Of a stretch of 19,607 bases of DNA, positions 12,562 through 19,607 are shown in pieces. Where the stretch lies: positions 1 to 19,607 of the forward strand of contig CAKUAV010000038.1 of NCBI GenBank assembly GCA_934636425.1, read 5' to 3'. Made by a program: the position numbers and the translations under genes. The DNA comes from an uncultured Clostridia bacterium. GTDB lineage: Bacteria; Bacillota; Clostridia; Christensenellales; Aristaeellaceae. The first letter of the stretch is position 1, and each line of letters starts with the position of its first letter. The notes beneath the pieces were generated by a model. That model saw only the letters and a list, made by a program, of their open reading frames with translations. It had not been told where the DNA came from and searched no databases.

Positions 12562-13566
12562 TCAGCTCTTGGGCTGGGCGCTCTTTTCGGCGTCGCGGGT
12601 CTCGTTGGTCTTGGCGCGGGCGGCGGCGTTTGTGCGCGCCTTGTCCAGCAGCACAGCGCCTATGACCACAAAACCCGTTATGAACGTCTGCCAGTGCGCC
12701 TGAAGACCCATGGACGAGAGGCCGGCCTTGAGCACCGACATGATGAACGCGCCGATCAGCGTGCCCACCATTGTGCCCGAGCCGCCGCTCATGGACGTGC
12801 CGCCGATGACGACCGCCGCGATGGCGTTGAGCTCCTGGCCGTTGCCGCTGCCCGGGAGCACCGTGGTGTAGGTGCCCGCGTAGAATATGCCCGCCAGACC
12901 GGCGAACAGGCCGCAGACCGCGTATATGGCGATCTTCCAGCGATCGACATTCACGCCCGACAGGCGCGTGGCCTCCTCGTTGGAGCCTATGGCGAAGTTA
13001 TAGCGGCCAAAGCGCGTCTTGTTGAGCAAAAACAGCGCGATGAGGAATGCGGCGAAGAGATAGACCGCGCCGATGGGGAAATTGCCCGCGCGGAAGAACA
13101 CCGTCTTGAACCATGCGTCCTCGGAGCCGATCGTGGGGAAGCGCTGCGTCTGCACGCGCGATACGATCGAGCCGAAGCCCTGAGACACCAGCATCGTGCC
13201 CAGCGTGGCGATGAAGGGGGGCAGCTTGAGCTTGGCGATCATGACGCCGTTGGCCAGGCCGAACACCAGGCCGACCACCGGAATCAGTATCAGCGCCAGC
13301 CACAGCGGCCACTTCCACAGCGAGTAGGCCGTGCCGCCGATCAGCGCGGCGCAGTTCATGACCGTGCCGATTGACAGATCGATGCCGCCCGTTATGATGA
13401 CGAACGTCACGCCGAAGGCCATAAAGCCTATGTAGTAGGTCGATTCCAGCACGGTCTTGGCGGTGTAGCTCGAAAAGAAATTCTTGCCGAATATCGAAAA
13501 GAATGCGTAGAGTATCACCAGCGCGGCCGGCGCGAGCAATTTCTGCATATCGAAGCGCTTCTGCAT
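12562..13566 (-). CDS. CUT2-type sugar ABC transporter permease (RbsC-like)
   Basis: The 334-residue membrane protein forms the channel of the importer. It has many hydrophobic segments and the family signature ITGGIDLSIGTVMNCAALIGG near 59-79. A later region, FAIGSNEEATRLSGVNVDRWKIAIYAVCG, is the conserved cytoplasmic coupling loop of RbsC-type permeases. The C-terminus is short and charged. The ATG has GGGAGG upstream. It lies 59 bases after the ATPase gene and 76 before the binding protein, in one operon. Substrate is unknown. Confidence 0.92.
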   Translation of the reverse strand: MQKRFDMQKLLAPAALVILYAFFSIFGKNFFSSYTAKTVLESTYYIGFMAFGVTFVIITGGIDLSIGTVMNCAALIGGTAYSLWKWPLWLALILIPVVGLVFGLANGVMIAKLKLPPFIATLGTMLVSQGFGSIVSRVQTQRFPTIGSEDAWFKTVFFRAGNFPIGAVYLFAAFLIALFLLNKTRFGRYNFAIGSNEEATRLSGVNVDRWKIAIYAVCGLFAGLAGIFYAGTYTTVLPGSGNGQELNAIAAVVIGGTSMSGGSGTMVGTLIGAFIMSVLKAGLSSMGLQAHWQTFITGFVVIGAVLLDKARTNAAARAKTNETRDAEKSAQPKS

Positions 13567-13625
13567 CGTCCATATCCTCCCTTGGAGCGTCCATTCTCTC
13601 TATCTGTATGTGCCGTCCGCGGCGC

Positions 13626-15119
13626 TTACACGCCCGGAGTCGCCAGCGCCATGATCTTTTCCTGAGTCGCGTCCTCGATGTTCATCATGCCGGTCAGACG
13701 GCCCTCGCACATCACGGCGATGCGGTCGCTGAGGCGGAGCAGCTCGGGCAGCTCGGAAGAGATCATTATGATCGATTTGCCCTCGGCCACCAGCTGATTC
13801 ATCAGCTTGTAGATCTCGTTCTTCGCGCCGACGTCTATGCCGCGCGTGGGCTCGTCGAATATGAGCACGTCGCAGTCCCTGAGCAGCCATTTGGACAGCA
13901 CCACCTTCTGCTGGTTGCCGCCCGAGAGCGAAACCACCTGACTGTCCACAGTCGGCGTCTTTATGTTGATCTGGCCGCGGTAGTGATGCGCCCGCTCGCG
14001 TATGGCGCGCTGGCGGACGACGACGCCCCGGATGAAGTTCCTGAGCGACGGCAGCGCGATGTTGTCGGCCACCGACAGCCCCAGACACAGCCCGTAGCGC
14101 TTGCGGTCCTCGCTCAGATAGCCTATGCCGGCCTTCACGCCGTCGCTGGGGGTACGTATGTCGATTTCGCGCCCGTTGATGAATATCGCGCCGCCCGTGC
14201 GGGGATCCGCGCCGCAGATCAGGCGCATTGTCTCTGTGCGTCCCGCGCCCATCAACCCGGCGAAGCCCAGTATCTCGCCGCGGCGCAGCGTGAACGAGAC
14301 GTCCTTGACGGCGGGAGAGCGCAGGCCGCGCGCCTCGAGCACGACCGGCGCGTCCGGCGGCACCTGAGAGGCCTGCTTGGGCTGCTCGAATATCACGCGC
14401 CCCACCATCATGGACACGATTTCGTCCATCGTGACCTCCGCCATGCCGCGCGTGCCCACATACTGGCCGTCGCGCATGACGGTCACGCGGTCGGCGATGA
14501 CCTTGAGCTCCTGCATTCTGTGCGAGATGTATATGATGCCGATGCCGCGCTGCTTGAGCGCGCGTATGAACACGAACAGCTCCTCGACCTCGGCCTCCGA
14601 AAGCGCCGCGGACGGCTCATCCATGATGAGCACCCGCGTGTTCGGATAGGACAGCGCCTTGGCGATCTCCACCATCTGCTGCCCCGCCACGGTCAGCGTT
14701 TTGACCACGGTCTCCGGCCTGAAGCGCAACCCGAGCGATGAAAGCAGCGCCTGCGCGTCGGCGTTCTGGCGCTTCTTGTCGATCACCATGCCGAGCATGG
14801 GCTCACGCCCGATGAAGATATTCTCGGCGACGGTCAGATCGGGCATCAGATTCAGCTCCTGATGGATGATCGATATGCCCAGCGCCTGACTGTCCCGCGT
14901 GGAGTGGATCTCGACCGGCCGGCCGTCAAATATGATTTCGCCCGAATCCATGGAATAGACGCCGGTGAGCACCTTCATGAGCGTCGATTTGCCCGCGCCG
15001 TTCTCGCCGACCAGCGCCAGCACCTCGCCCGCCATAAGATCCAGCCGGGCGTCATTGAGCGCGTGCACACCCGGAAAATACTTCTGGATATGCCGCATTT
15101 CAAGAAGGGTTTTCTGCAT
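13626..15119 (-). CDS. CUT2-type sugar ABC transporter ATPase (RbsA-like, double NBD)
   Basis: The 497-residue protein has two fused nucleotide-binding domains, as in RbsA/MglA/XylG. The first has Walker A GENGAGKST (38-46), a signature LTVAGQQMVEIAKAL that is a variant of the usual LSxGQQQ, and Walker B VLIMDEPSAALSE. The second has a degenerate Walker A (GLMGAGRTET), normal for this family, a good signature LSGGNQQKVVLSKW, and Walker B VLIFDEPTRGIDVG. The ATG has GGAGGA about 6 bases upstream. It is the first gene of the CUT2 operon. The 189 bases between it and the GH32 gene contain the GH32 terminator and an AT-rich region that should hold its promoter. Confidence 0.95.
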   Translation of the reverse strand: MQKTLLEMRHIQKYFPGVHALNDARLDLMAGEVLALVGENGAGKSTLMKVLTGVYSMDSGEIIFDGRPVEIHSTRDSQALGISIIHQELNLMPDLTVAENIFIGREPMLGMVIDKKRQNADAQALLSSLGLRFRPETVVKTLTVAGQQMVEIAKALSYPNTRVLIMDEPSAALSEAEVEELFVFIRALKQRGIGIIYISHRMQELKVIADRVTVMRDGQYVGTRGMAEVTMDEIVSMMVGRVIFEQPKQASQVPPDAPVVLEARGLRSPAVKDVSFTLRRGEILGFAGLMGAGRTETMRLICGADPRTGGAIFINGREIDIRTPSDGVKAGIGYLSEDRKRYGLCLGLSVADNIALPSLRNFIRGVVVRQRAIRERAHHYRGQINIKTPTVDSQVVSLSGGNQQKVVLSKWLLRDCDVLIFDEPTRGIDVGAKNEIYKLMNQLVAEGKSIIMISSELPELLRLSDRIAVMCEGRLTGMMNIEDATQEKIMALATPGV

Positions 15120-15260
15120 AATCGTCCTCCTCGGTCTGGTTCGTCACAAGCTCTGCTATTAGCATACTATTAACACGAGCGATACGTCTCATTTAATTTT
15201 GGCTAAAAGTAGCACAATATTCTCATTATCCGCAAAACATATGCGATTTTCAGCCGCATA
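15120..15260 (-). promoter_or_regulatory. Likely promoter region of the CUT2 operon
   Basis: This AT-rich gap between the GH32 terminator and the ATPase gene has minus-strand TATGCT and direct TAATA repeats (15160-15175) that could belong to a promoter, but no -35/-10 pair is convincing. It also contains GCTA-AAAG-TAGC, a small inverted repeat near 15200. Confidence 0.35.
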
Positions 15261-15267
15261 AACAAAA

Positions 15268-15294
15268 AAGACGCACCCGCGCAGGATGCGTCTT
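15268..15294 (-). terminator. Terminator of the GH32 gene
   Basis: AAGACGCA and TGCGTCTT form an 8-base-pair stem with an 11-base loop, followed on the minus strand by TTTTTTGTTT. This is a classic Rho-independent terminator 15 bases past the GH32 stop. Confidence 0.9.
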
Positions 15295-15308
15295 GAAAAT
15301 GTAATGCG

Positions 15309-16784
15309 TCACGCTCTTCTCAGCGCGTGCTTTTCAATGTCGATGTGGATTGCGCCGTCGGCGCGGAAGGAAACGCCCTGCGCCGTGAGCGGCGTGTCTA
15401 TGAGCGCGGAGATCGTGTGCTCGCCGCGCCCGACGAACAGCTCGGCGCTGTCTCCGTCCAGTATCAACCGCAGCGCCAGTTCGCCCGAGCAGTCCGCCTT
15501 CACGGTGCGCGCGTGCGCGATGTTGCGCCGGCTTCCGCTCATCGAGCGGTCGAACGTCACCTCGCCGCGCTCGAGATCGCAGCGTATCAGCGTATAGCGG
15601 CGCTCGTCCTCGGCAAAGCGCATCTCGAAGCGGCGGCAGGCCGCGCTGCGCAGCGTCACACTCAGATCGAGCGCGCGCCCGCCAACGCCCTCAAAGGAGG
15701 CCTCGCCGTCGACCAGCGCGTCCGTCATGCGCACGCTGTCGCAATGCAGCGTCTCGATCTCGCGCACGGGGCGCTGGCAGAGCCGTCCGTCCTTCATGAA
15801 CAGCTCGCGCGGCAGCGTCATGCGGCCGAACCATTTGTGGGTGCGCGCCTTGGCCGCCTGAGTCTCCCAGTCCTCCATCCAGGCGATCATCACGCGCCGT
15901 CCGTCGGGCGCGAGCGTGGTCTGCGGGGCATAGAACTCGAAGCCCTCGTCCACCGGCTGGAGGGCGCGCCGCGTAAATACGTGCGTCTTTTCATTGTAGT
16001 CGCCGATCACGGCGGCGGTGTTGTTGCCCGGATGGAAGCCGAGCGCCTCGTCGCCCTCCATTTCCTGCGGGCTGATAAGCAGCACCTGCGCGCCGTCCAG
16101 CGCGAAGAAGTCCGGGCATTCCCACATCCGCCCGACCTCGCCCCGGCTTGCGTCCAGCTCACCGGCAAAGCGCCAGTCGAGGCCGTTTTCGCTCTCGAAG
16201 AGCACAGCCGCGCCCTGCCGCGTCTCATGGCGGTTGCCCGCGACGCAGTAGAAGCGCCCGTCCGCGCCGCGCCATATTTTGGGATCGCGGAAATCGCGCG
16301 CGCTGTAGGATGCGGGCAGCAGCGTGGCCGGCATGACGGGATTGTTCTCGCACTTCACGAAATCCGTGCCGTCGCCGATGGCCGCGCACTGCGCCTGCAG
16401 CTCGGTATGCCGGTCGTTTTCCTTCTGAACGCCGGTGTAGAGCAGCATCAGCCGCCCGTCGTCCAGCGGCACGGCGCTGCCGGAGAAGCAGCCGCCCTCG
16501 TCGGCGGGCGTATCGGGCGCGATGGCGGCGGGGCGGTATTCCCAGCGCAGAAGATCGCGGCTGACGGCGTGCCCCCAGTGCATCGGCCCCCACACCGTGT
16601 CGTAGGGGTAATACTGATAGAACAGATGGTATTCGCCGTTATAGTGGCAGAAGCCGTTGGGATCGTTCATCCAGCCGATCATGGGCGTGAGATGGACGAG
16701 CGGCCGGTCGCTCTCGGGAATGAACGCGGAGAGCGCCCGCTCATAGGCGCGGCTTTCCGCCAGCAGCGTTTCCTTGCGGCTCAT
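15309..16784 (-). CDS. GH32 beta-fructosidase (sucrose/fructooligosaccharide hydrolase)
   Basis: The 491-residue enzyme hydrolyses terminal beta-fructosyl linkages. All GH32 catalytic signatures are present: WMNDPNG at 38-44 with nucleophile Asp41, FRDPKIW with Asp167 (transition-state stabiliser), and MWECPDFF with acid/base Glu222. A C-terminal beta-sandwich follows. There is no signal peptide, so it acts in the cytoplasm on imported sugar. The ATG has AGAGGAGGG upstream. It is 84 bases after the CUT1 binding protein, with a stable hairpin between, and ends at a strong terminator. It could be sucrose-6-phosphate hydrolase (scrB/sacA), but the neighbouring ABC importer, with no PTS, favours unphosphorylated sucrose or fructooligosaccharide. 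No fructokinase is in the window. Confidence 0.93.
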   Translation of the reverse strand: MSRKETLLAESRAYERALSAFIPESDRPLVHLTPMIGWMNDPNGFCHYNGEYHLFYQYYPYDTVWGPMHWGHAVSRDLLRWEYRPAAIAPDTPADEGGCFSGSAVPLDDGRLMLLYTGVQKENDRHTELQAQCAAIGDGTDFVKCENNPVMPATLLPASYSARDFRDPKIWRGADGRFYCVAGNRHETRQGAAVLFESENGLDWRFAGELDASRGEVGRMWECPDFFALDGAQVLLISPQEMEGDEALGFHPGNNTAAVIGDYNEKTHVFTRRALQPVDEGFEFYAPQTTLAPDGRRVMIAWMEDWETQAAKARTHKWFGRMTLPRELFMKDGRLCQRPVREIETLHCDSVRMTDALVDGEASFEGVGGRALDLSVTLRSAACRRFEMRFAEDERRYTLIRCDLERGEVTFDRSMSGSRRNIAHARTVKADCSGELALRLILDGDSAELFVGRGEHTISALIDTPLTAQGVSFRADGAIHIDIEKHALRRA

Positions 16785-16812
16785 GTGGTTTCCCTCCTCT
16801 GGGCTTTATAGA

Positions 16813-16851
16813 GCGAGACCCCTTCCCGCAGGGGTGGGAAAGGGGCCTCGC
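16813..16851 (-). other. Stable hairpin between CUT1 binding protein and GH32 genes
   Basis: GCGAGACCCCTTCCC pairs with GGGAAAGGGGCCTCGC, a stem of about 15 base pairs with one mismatch and one bulged base and an 8-base loop. There is no T tract. Such intercistronic stems can keep the binding-protein message more abundant than the enzyme message. Confidence 0.6.
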
Positions 16852-16868
16852 GGCGTATGGATGCGAAA

Positions 16869-18482
16869 TTACTTGGCCTCGGCGTAGCGGTCGTAGGCGG
16901 CCTGATAGACCTCCAGCAGCTCGTTCATGCCGCAGCGCTCGAGTGTCTTGACATAGGCGTTCCACTCGTCGTCGGTGGGCGCGCCGTCGCGCAGCCACAG
17001 CGCTTCCTGCTCGGCGACGGCGTTCTCGAAGTCGGAGCGGTACATATCGATGGTGTCCAGCTCCTCGGGGGTGTAAACGCAGTCGATCGGGTAGGTGGTG
17101 GTGTCCTTCACATAGGGCATCCAGAAGTTGTACAGATCCTCAAGGCGCTCGATGGCGCGGTCTTCCATCTTGAAGACGTCGTTGTAGTAGTTTGAGAGGA
17201 TCAGCTTGGGGCCGTTGACCTCCAGCTGGCTCTTCAGCTCGCCGGCGCTCTTGCCGTACTTTTCGCGGCACTCGCTCTCGGTGATGCTCAGCCACAGGCC
17301 GTTGTCATCCTTGCCGGTAAAGTACTCGCCGATCGGGCCGTACTGCAGCTGCATGACGGTTTCGCCGTCGTACCACTTGTCGTAGAAGGCGAGCAGCTTC
17401 TCGGGGCTCTTGCAGGCCTTGCTGACGCTCAGCTGGCCGGCGTTGATCGCGCCGCCGGTGCGGACGGTGACATTGCTGGTGCCGTCGGGGCCGGTCAGCA
17501 CGGGCAGGAACACATAGTCCTCGGAGTAGTTGCCCATCAGCTCTTCGATGTACCACCAGGTGGACACGCCGACATAGCCCTGGGAGCACTTGCTCATCAG
17601 CTGGGTGGTGTCCTGGCTGAACGTCTCGGGATCCATCAGGCCCTCGGCGTACCAGTTGTGGAAGTAGGTCAGCGCGGCGCGGTAGTTGTCGTCGTCGGAG
17701 ACGAAGTTGACCTTGCCGTCCGGCTGGAGGATCAGGTCGTTGCAGACGTCGTTGGTCCAGTTGGTGAAGCCGAAGCCGGCGTAGAATATGTTCTGACCCC
17801 AGCACCACTGGTCAAAGCCGGTGGACATGGGCAGCGTGGAGCCCTCGGGATTGCCGTAGACCTTGTGGCTCATGTCGTTTTCCTTGAAGGCGACCAGCAC
17901 ATCGTGCAGCTCGTCCAGCGTGGTGGGCACCTCGAGGTTCAGCTCGTCCAGCCACTTCTTGTTGATCATCGAGAACTGCGGCACGGTGAATATGGAGTAG
18001 TCCTCCTCCTTGCCGATGCCCGCGGTGCCCATCTGCTCGCCGGCGGGCAGGCCGTAGATCGCGCCGTTGCTCATTGTGATGGCCGCGCGGATCTCGGGAT
18101 GCGCCTCCAGAATGGCGGTGAGGTTGGGCATCACGTCGGCGTTGATGTAGGGAGTGAGGTCGATCAGCGTTTTGTCCTCGCCGTAGGTCAGCAGATCGTA
18201 GTTGTTGAAGCTCACGCCGTTGAAGGCGTCGGGCAGATCGCCGCCGGCGATGCGGATGTTGACCTGCTCGCTCAGCGAGTCGCTCATGCAGTCCCAGTTG
18301 ATGGCAATGCCGGCCTCTTCCTGCAGCTGCTTGAGCACGGGATTGTCGTCGTAGCCGCCGGAGAGGGCGGAGATGCCGGAGATGATGTTGAACGTGGTCT
18401 GCTCCTCAGCGCCCGCGACGACGCCGGTGAGCATCAGCGCGGCCGCCAGGCACAGCGCCAGAAGCTTCGAGATGCGGTTCAT
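16869..18482 (-). CDS. CUT1-type oligosaccharide ABC binding protein (LplA-like)
   Basis: The 537-residue protein is a large extracellular solute-binding protein of the family paired with LplB/LplC permeases. Residues 1-25 are a signal peptide (MNRISKLL..., ending VVAGAEEQ). A cysteine at 11 lies inside the hydrophobic core and is not in a lipobox, so the protein is probably not a lipoprotein. The mature part begins TTFNIISGISALSGGYDDNPVLKQL, typical of the family's first lobe, and includes many aromatic residues suited to sugar stacking. The ATG has AAAGGAGA upstream. It lies between the LplC-type permease and the GH32 gene. A fructose-containing oligosaccharide is the likely substrate by context. 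Confidence 0.9.
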   Translation of the reverse strand: MNRISKLLALCLAAALMLTGVVAGAEEQTTFNIISGISALSGGYDDNPVLKQLQEEAGIAINWDCMSDSLSEQVNIRIAGGDLPDAFNGVSFNNYDLLTYGEDKTLIDLTPYINADVMPNLTAILEAHPEIRAAITMSNGAIYGLPAGEQMGTAGIGKEEDYSIFTVPQFSMINKKWLDELNLEVPTTLDELHDVLVAFKENDMSHKVYGNPEGSTLPMSTGFDQWCWGQNIFYAGFGFTNWTNDVCNDLILQPDGKVNFVSDDDNYRAALTYFHNWYAEGLMDPETFSQDTTQLMSKCSQGYVGVSTWWYIEELMGNYSEDYVFLPVLTGPDGTSNVTVRTGGAINAGQLSVSKACKSPEKLLAFYDKWYDGETVMQLQYGPIGEYFTGKDDNGLWLSITESECREKYGKSAGELKSQLEVNGPKLILSNYYNDVFKMEDRAIERLEDLYNFWMPYVKDTTTYPIDCVYTPEELDTIDMYRSDFENAVAEQEALWLRDGAPTDDEWNAYVKTLERCGMNELLEVYQAAYDRYAEAK

Positions 18483-18538
18483 TGTGTATTCTCCTTTCGA
18501 TCGGTTGAGGGGTATCTATTTGCAAGCGGGGGATCCGA

Positions 18539-19435
18539 TCAGCCCTTGACGGCGCCGGTCATGAAGCCCTGCTCGAAATACTTCTGCACGAACGGATAGA
18601 TGATCAGCATGGGCGCGGCCGCCACGATGATCGAGGCGAACTTGATCATTTCCGTCATCTTGTTCAGCTCCGCATAGCCGCCGGAAATCGTGCTGGCCTG
18701 CGCCGCGGAGGCGCTGCTCTTGATGAGTATGTTGCGCAGCACCAGCGGCAGCGGCGCCTGGGAGCCCTTGAGGTAGATCAGCGCGGTGAACCATTCGTTC
18801 CAGTAGGCCACCATGCTGAACACCACCATGACCGCCATGATCGGGCGGGAAAGCGGTATGATGATCTTGAAGAACACGGTGAGCTTGCTCGCGCCGTCGA
18901 TCTCGGCCGCTTCCTTCACGGAGGCGGGTATGCTGTTTTCAAAGTAGTTGCGAGCGATGATCATGTGGGACGCCGCCAGACCGCCGGGCACGAACATGGC
19001 CCAGACCGTGCCGATCAGGCCGGTGTTCTTGACGGTCAGATAGCTCGGGATCAGGCCGCCGCCAAAGTACATCGTGATGAGGAAATAGATGGCGATCAGC
19101 TTTCTGCCGGGCAGATCGGCCTCGGAGAGCGGATAGGCCGTCATGTAGATCAGCGCCACAGAGTAGATCGTGCCCAGAACGGTGTAGAGCACGGAGTTGC
19201 CGTAGCCGGTGACGATGCTCGGATCGGCGAAGACCGACTTGTAGCCGTCCAGCGTAAAGCCGCTGGGGAGCAGGAATGTCTTGCCCGCGTACACGTCGTA
19301 GGGGTTGGAGAACGAGGCCACCAGTATATAGTAGAGCGGATAAGCCACAATCAGCAGTATCAGCACGCACAGGACAACCAGTATGATGTCGCTTGCCCGG
19401 TCGGACAGGCCGGCGGACGCCTTGCTCTTGGCCAT
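18539..19435 (-). CDS. CUT1-type ABC transporter permease (LplC-like)
   Basis: The 298-residue inner-membrane protein has six hydrophobic segments and the EAA-type coupling motif EAAEIDGASKLTVFFKIIIPLSRP near 178-201. The C-terminus ends KYFEQGFMTGAVKG, characteristic of LplC/YtcP-type permeases (pattern VQKYFxKGxMxGAVKG). An AAAGGAG site lies upstream of the ATG. It starts 18 bases after the stop of the partial permease and ends 56 bases before the binding protein. It is the second permease half of the importer that serves the GH32 enzyme; no ATPase gene for this importer is present, and these systems often share an MsmX-type ATPase. Confidence 0.93.
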   Translation of the reverse strand: MAKSKASAGLSDRASDIILVVLCVLILLIVAYPLYYILVASFSNPYDVYAGKTFLLPSGFTLDGYKSVFADPSIVTGYGNSVLYTVLGTIYSVALIYMTAYPLSEADLPGRKLIAIYFLITMYFGGGLIPSYLTVKNTGLIGTVWAMFVPGGLAASHMIIARNYFENSIPASVKEAAEIDGASKLTVFFKIIIPLSRPIMAVMVVFSMVAYWNEWFTALIYLKGSQAPLPLVLRNILIKSSASAAQASTISGGYAELNKMTEMIKFASIIVAAAPMLIIYPFVQKYFEQGFMTGAVKG

Positions 19436-19453
19436 GCTTTTCCGTCTCCTTTC

Positions 19454-19607
19454 TTAAACGAACTTGTAGTCCGCGACCTTGCGCGCCACGCGGGTCACGA
19501 TGAAGAGAAGCGCGATGTTGACCAGCGTGTTGAACAGGCCGATGGCGGTGGAGTAGCTGTACTTGGCGTTGATGATGCCCTGATCGTACACATACACGGC
19601 GATGATG
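19454..19607 (-). CDS. CUT1-type ABC transporter permease, C-terminus (LplB-like, partial)
   Basis: Only the last 50 residues are in the window, reading ...VYVYDQGIINAKYSYSTAIG then LFNTLVNIALLFIVTRVARK and VADYKFV, then TAA at 19456-19454. The run YSYSTAIGLFNTLVN followed by a final membrane helix is characteristic of the last helix of LplB/YtcQ-neighbour permeases. It precedes the LplC-type permease by 18 bases, so the order is LplB, LplC, binding protein, GH32. The start and the operon promoter lie beyond the window. Confidence 0.85.
   Translation of the reverse strand, partial: IIAVYVYDQGIINAKYSYSTAIGLFNTLVNIALLFIVTRVARKVADYKFV

Overview
The window looks like a chromosomal segment of a GC-rich, gut-type member of the Bacillota (class Clostridia). 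The evidence is the strong purine-rich ribosome binding sites before almost every gene, the GC-rich codons, extended -10 promoters, an ArsR-controlled CadA pump, and two sugar ABC importers beside a GH32 enzyme. A Christensenellales-like bacterium is my guess, but no rRNA or marker gene is present to prove it. I see no rRNA, tRNA, CRISPR array, transposase or phage gene.

From left to right: (1) 1-2310, minus strand, is a putative operon of an orphan receiver-like protein with a ruined phospho-site, a small secreted protein, a large secreted protein with Cys repeats and a peptidoglycan-binding domain, and the start of another secreted protein. (2) 2311-3319 is a non-coding stretch of about 1 kb with a promoter, hairpins and tandem array 1. 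(3) 3320-5308, minus strand, is a tight four-gene operon of a SprT-like zinc protein and three proteins I do not recognise. (4) 5309-5614 is an AT-rich promoter region plus the cadA terminator. (5) 5615-9282 is a heavy-metal efflux locus: the P1B-type ATPase (cadA-like) and a free-standing HMA metallochaperone on the minus strand, with an ArsR/CadC-type repressor and a Cys-rich AraC regulator, overlapping by ATGA, divergent on the plus strand. Two near-identical operator boxes and overlapping divergent promoters are visible. (6) 9283-9840 is tandem array 2, between convergent genes. (7) 9841-10695, minus strand, is a second AraC regulator. (8) 10696-11429 holds tandem array 3. (9) 11430-15119, minus strand, is a ribose/fructose-type (CUT2) ABC importer in the order ATPase, permease, binding protein. 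(10) 15309-19607, minus strand, is a CUT1/LplABC-type oligosaccharide importer (partial permease, permease, binding protein) followed by a GH32 beta-fructosidase and a terminator.

How they work together: the CUT1 importer and the cytoplasmic GH32 enzyme probably take up and hydrolyse a fructose-containing oligosaccharide. The CUT2 importer next door may bring in a free sugar and could be controlled by the AraC protein downstream. The metal locus should be derepressed by Cd/Zn/Pb binding to the ArsR protein. The least explained parts are the three unrelated intergenic tandem arrays (periods about 176, 138 and 125 bp), each at the 3' end of a transcription unit, the SprT-like operon, and the Cys-rich AraC protein tied to the metal repressor.
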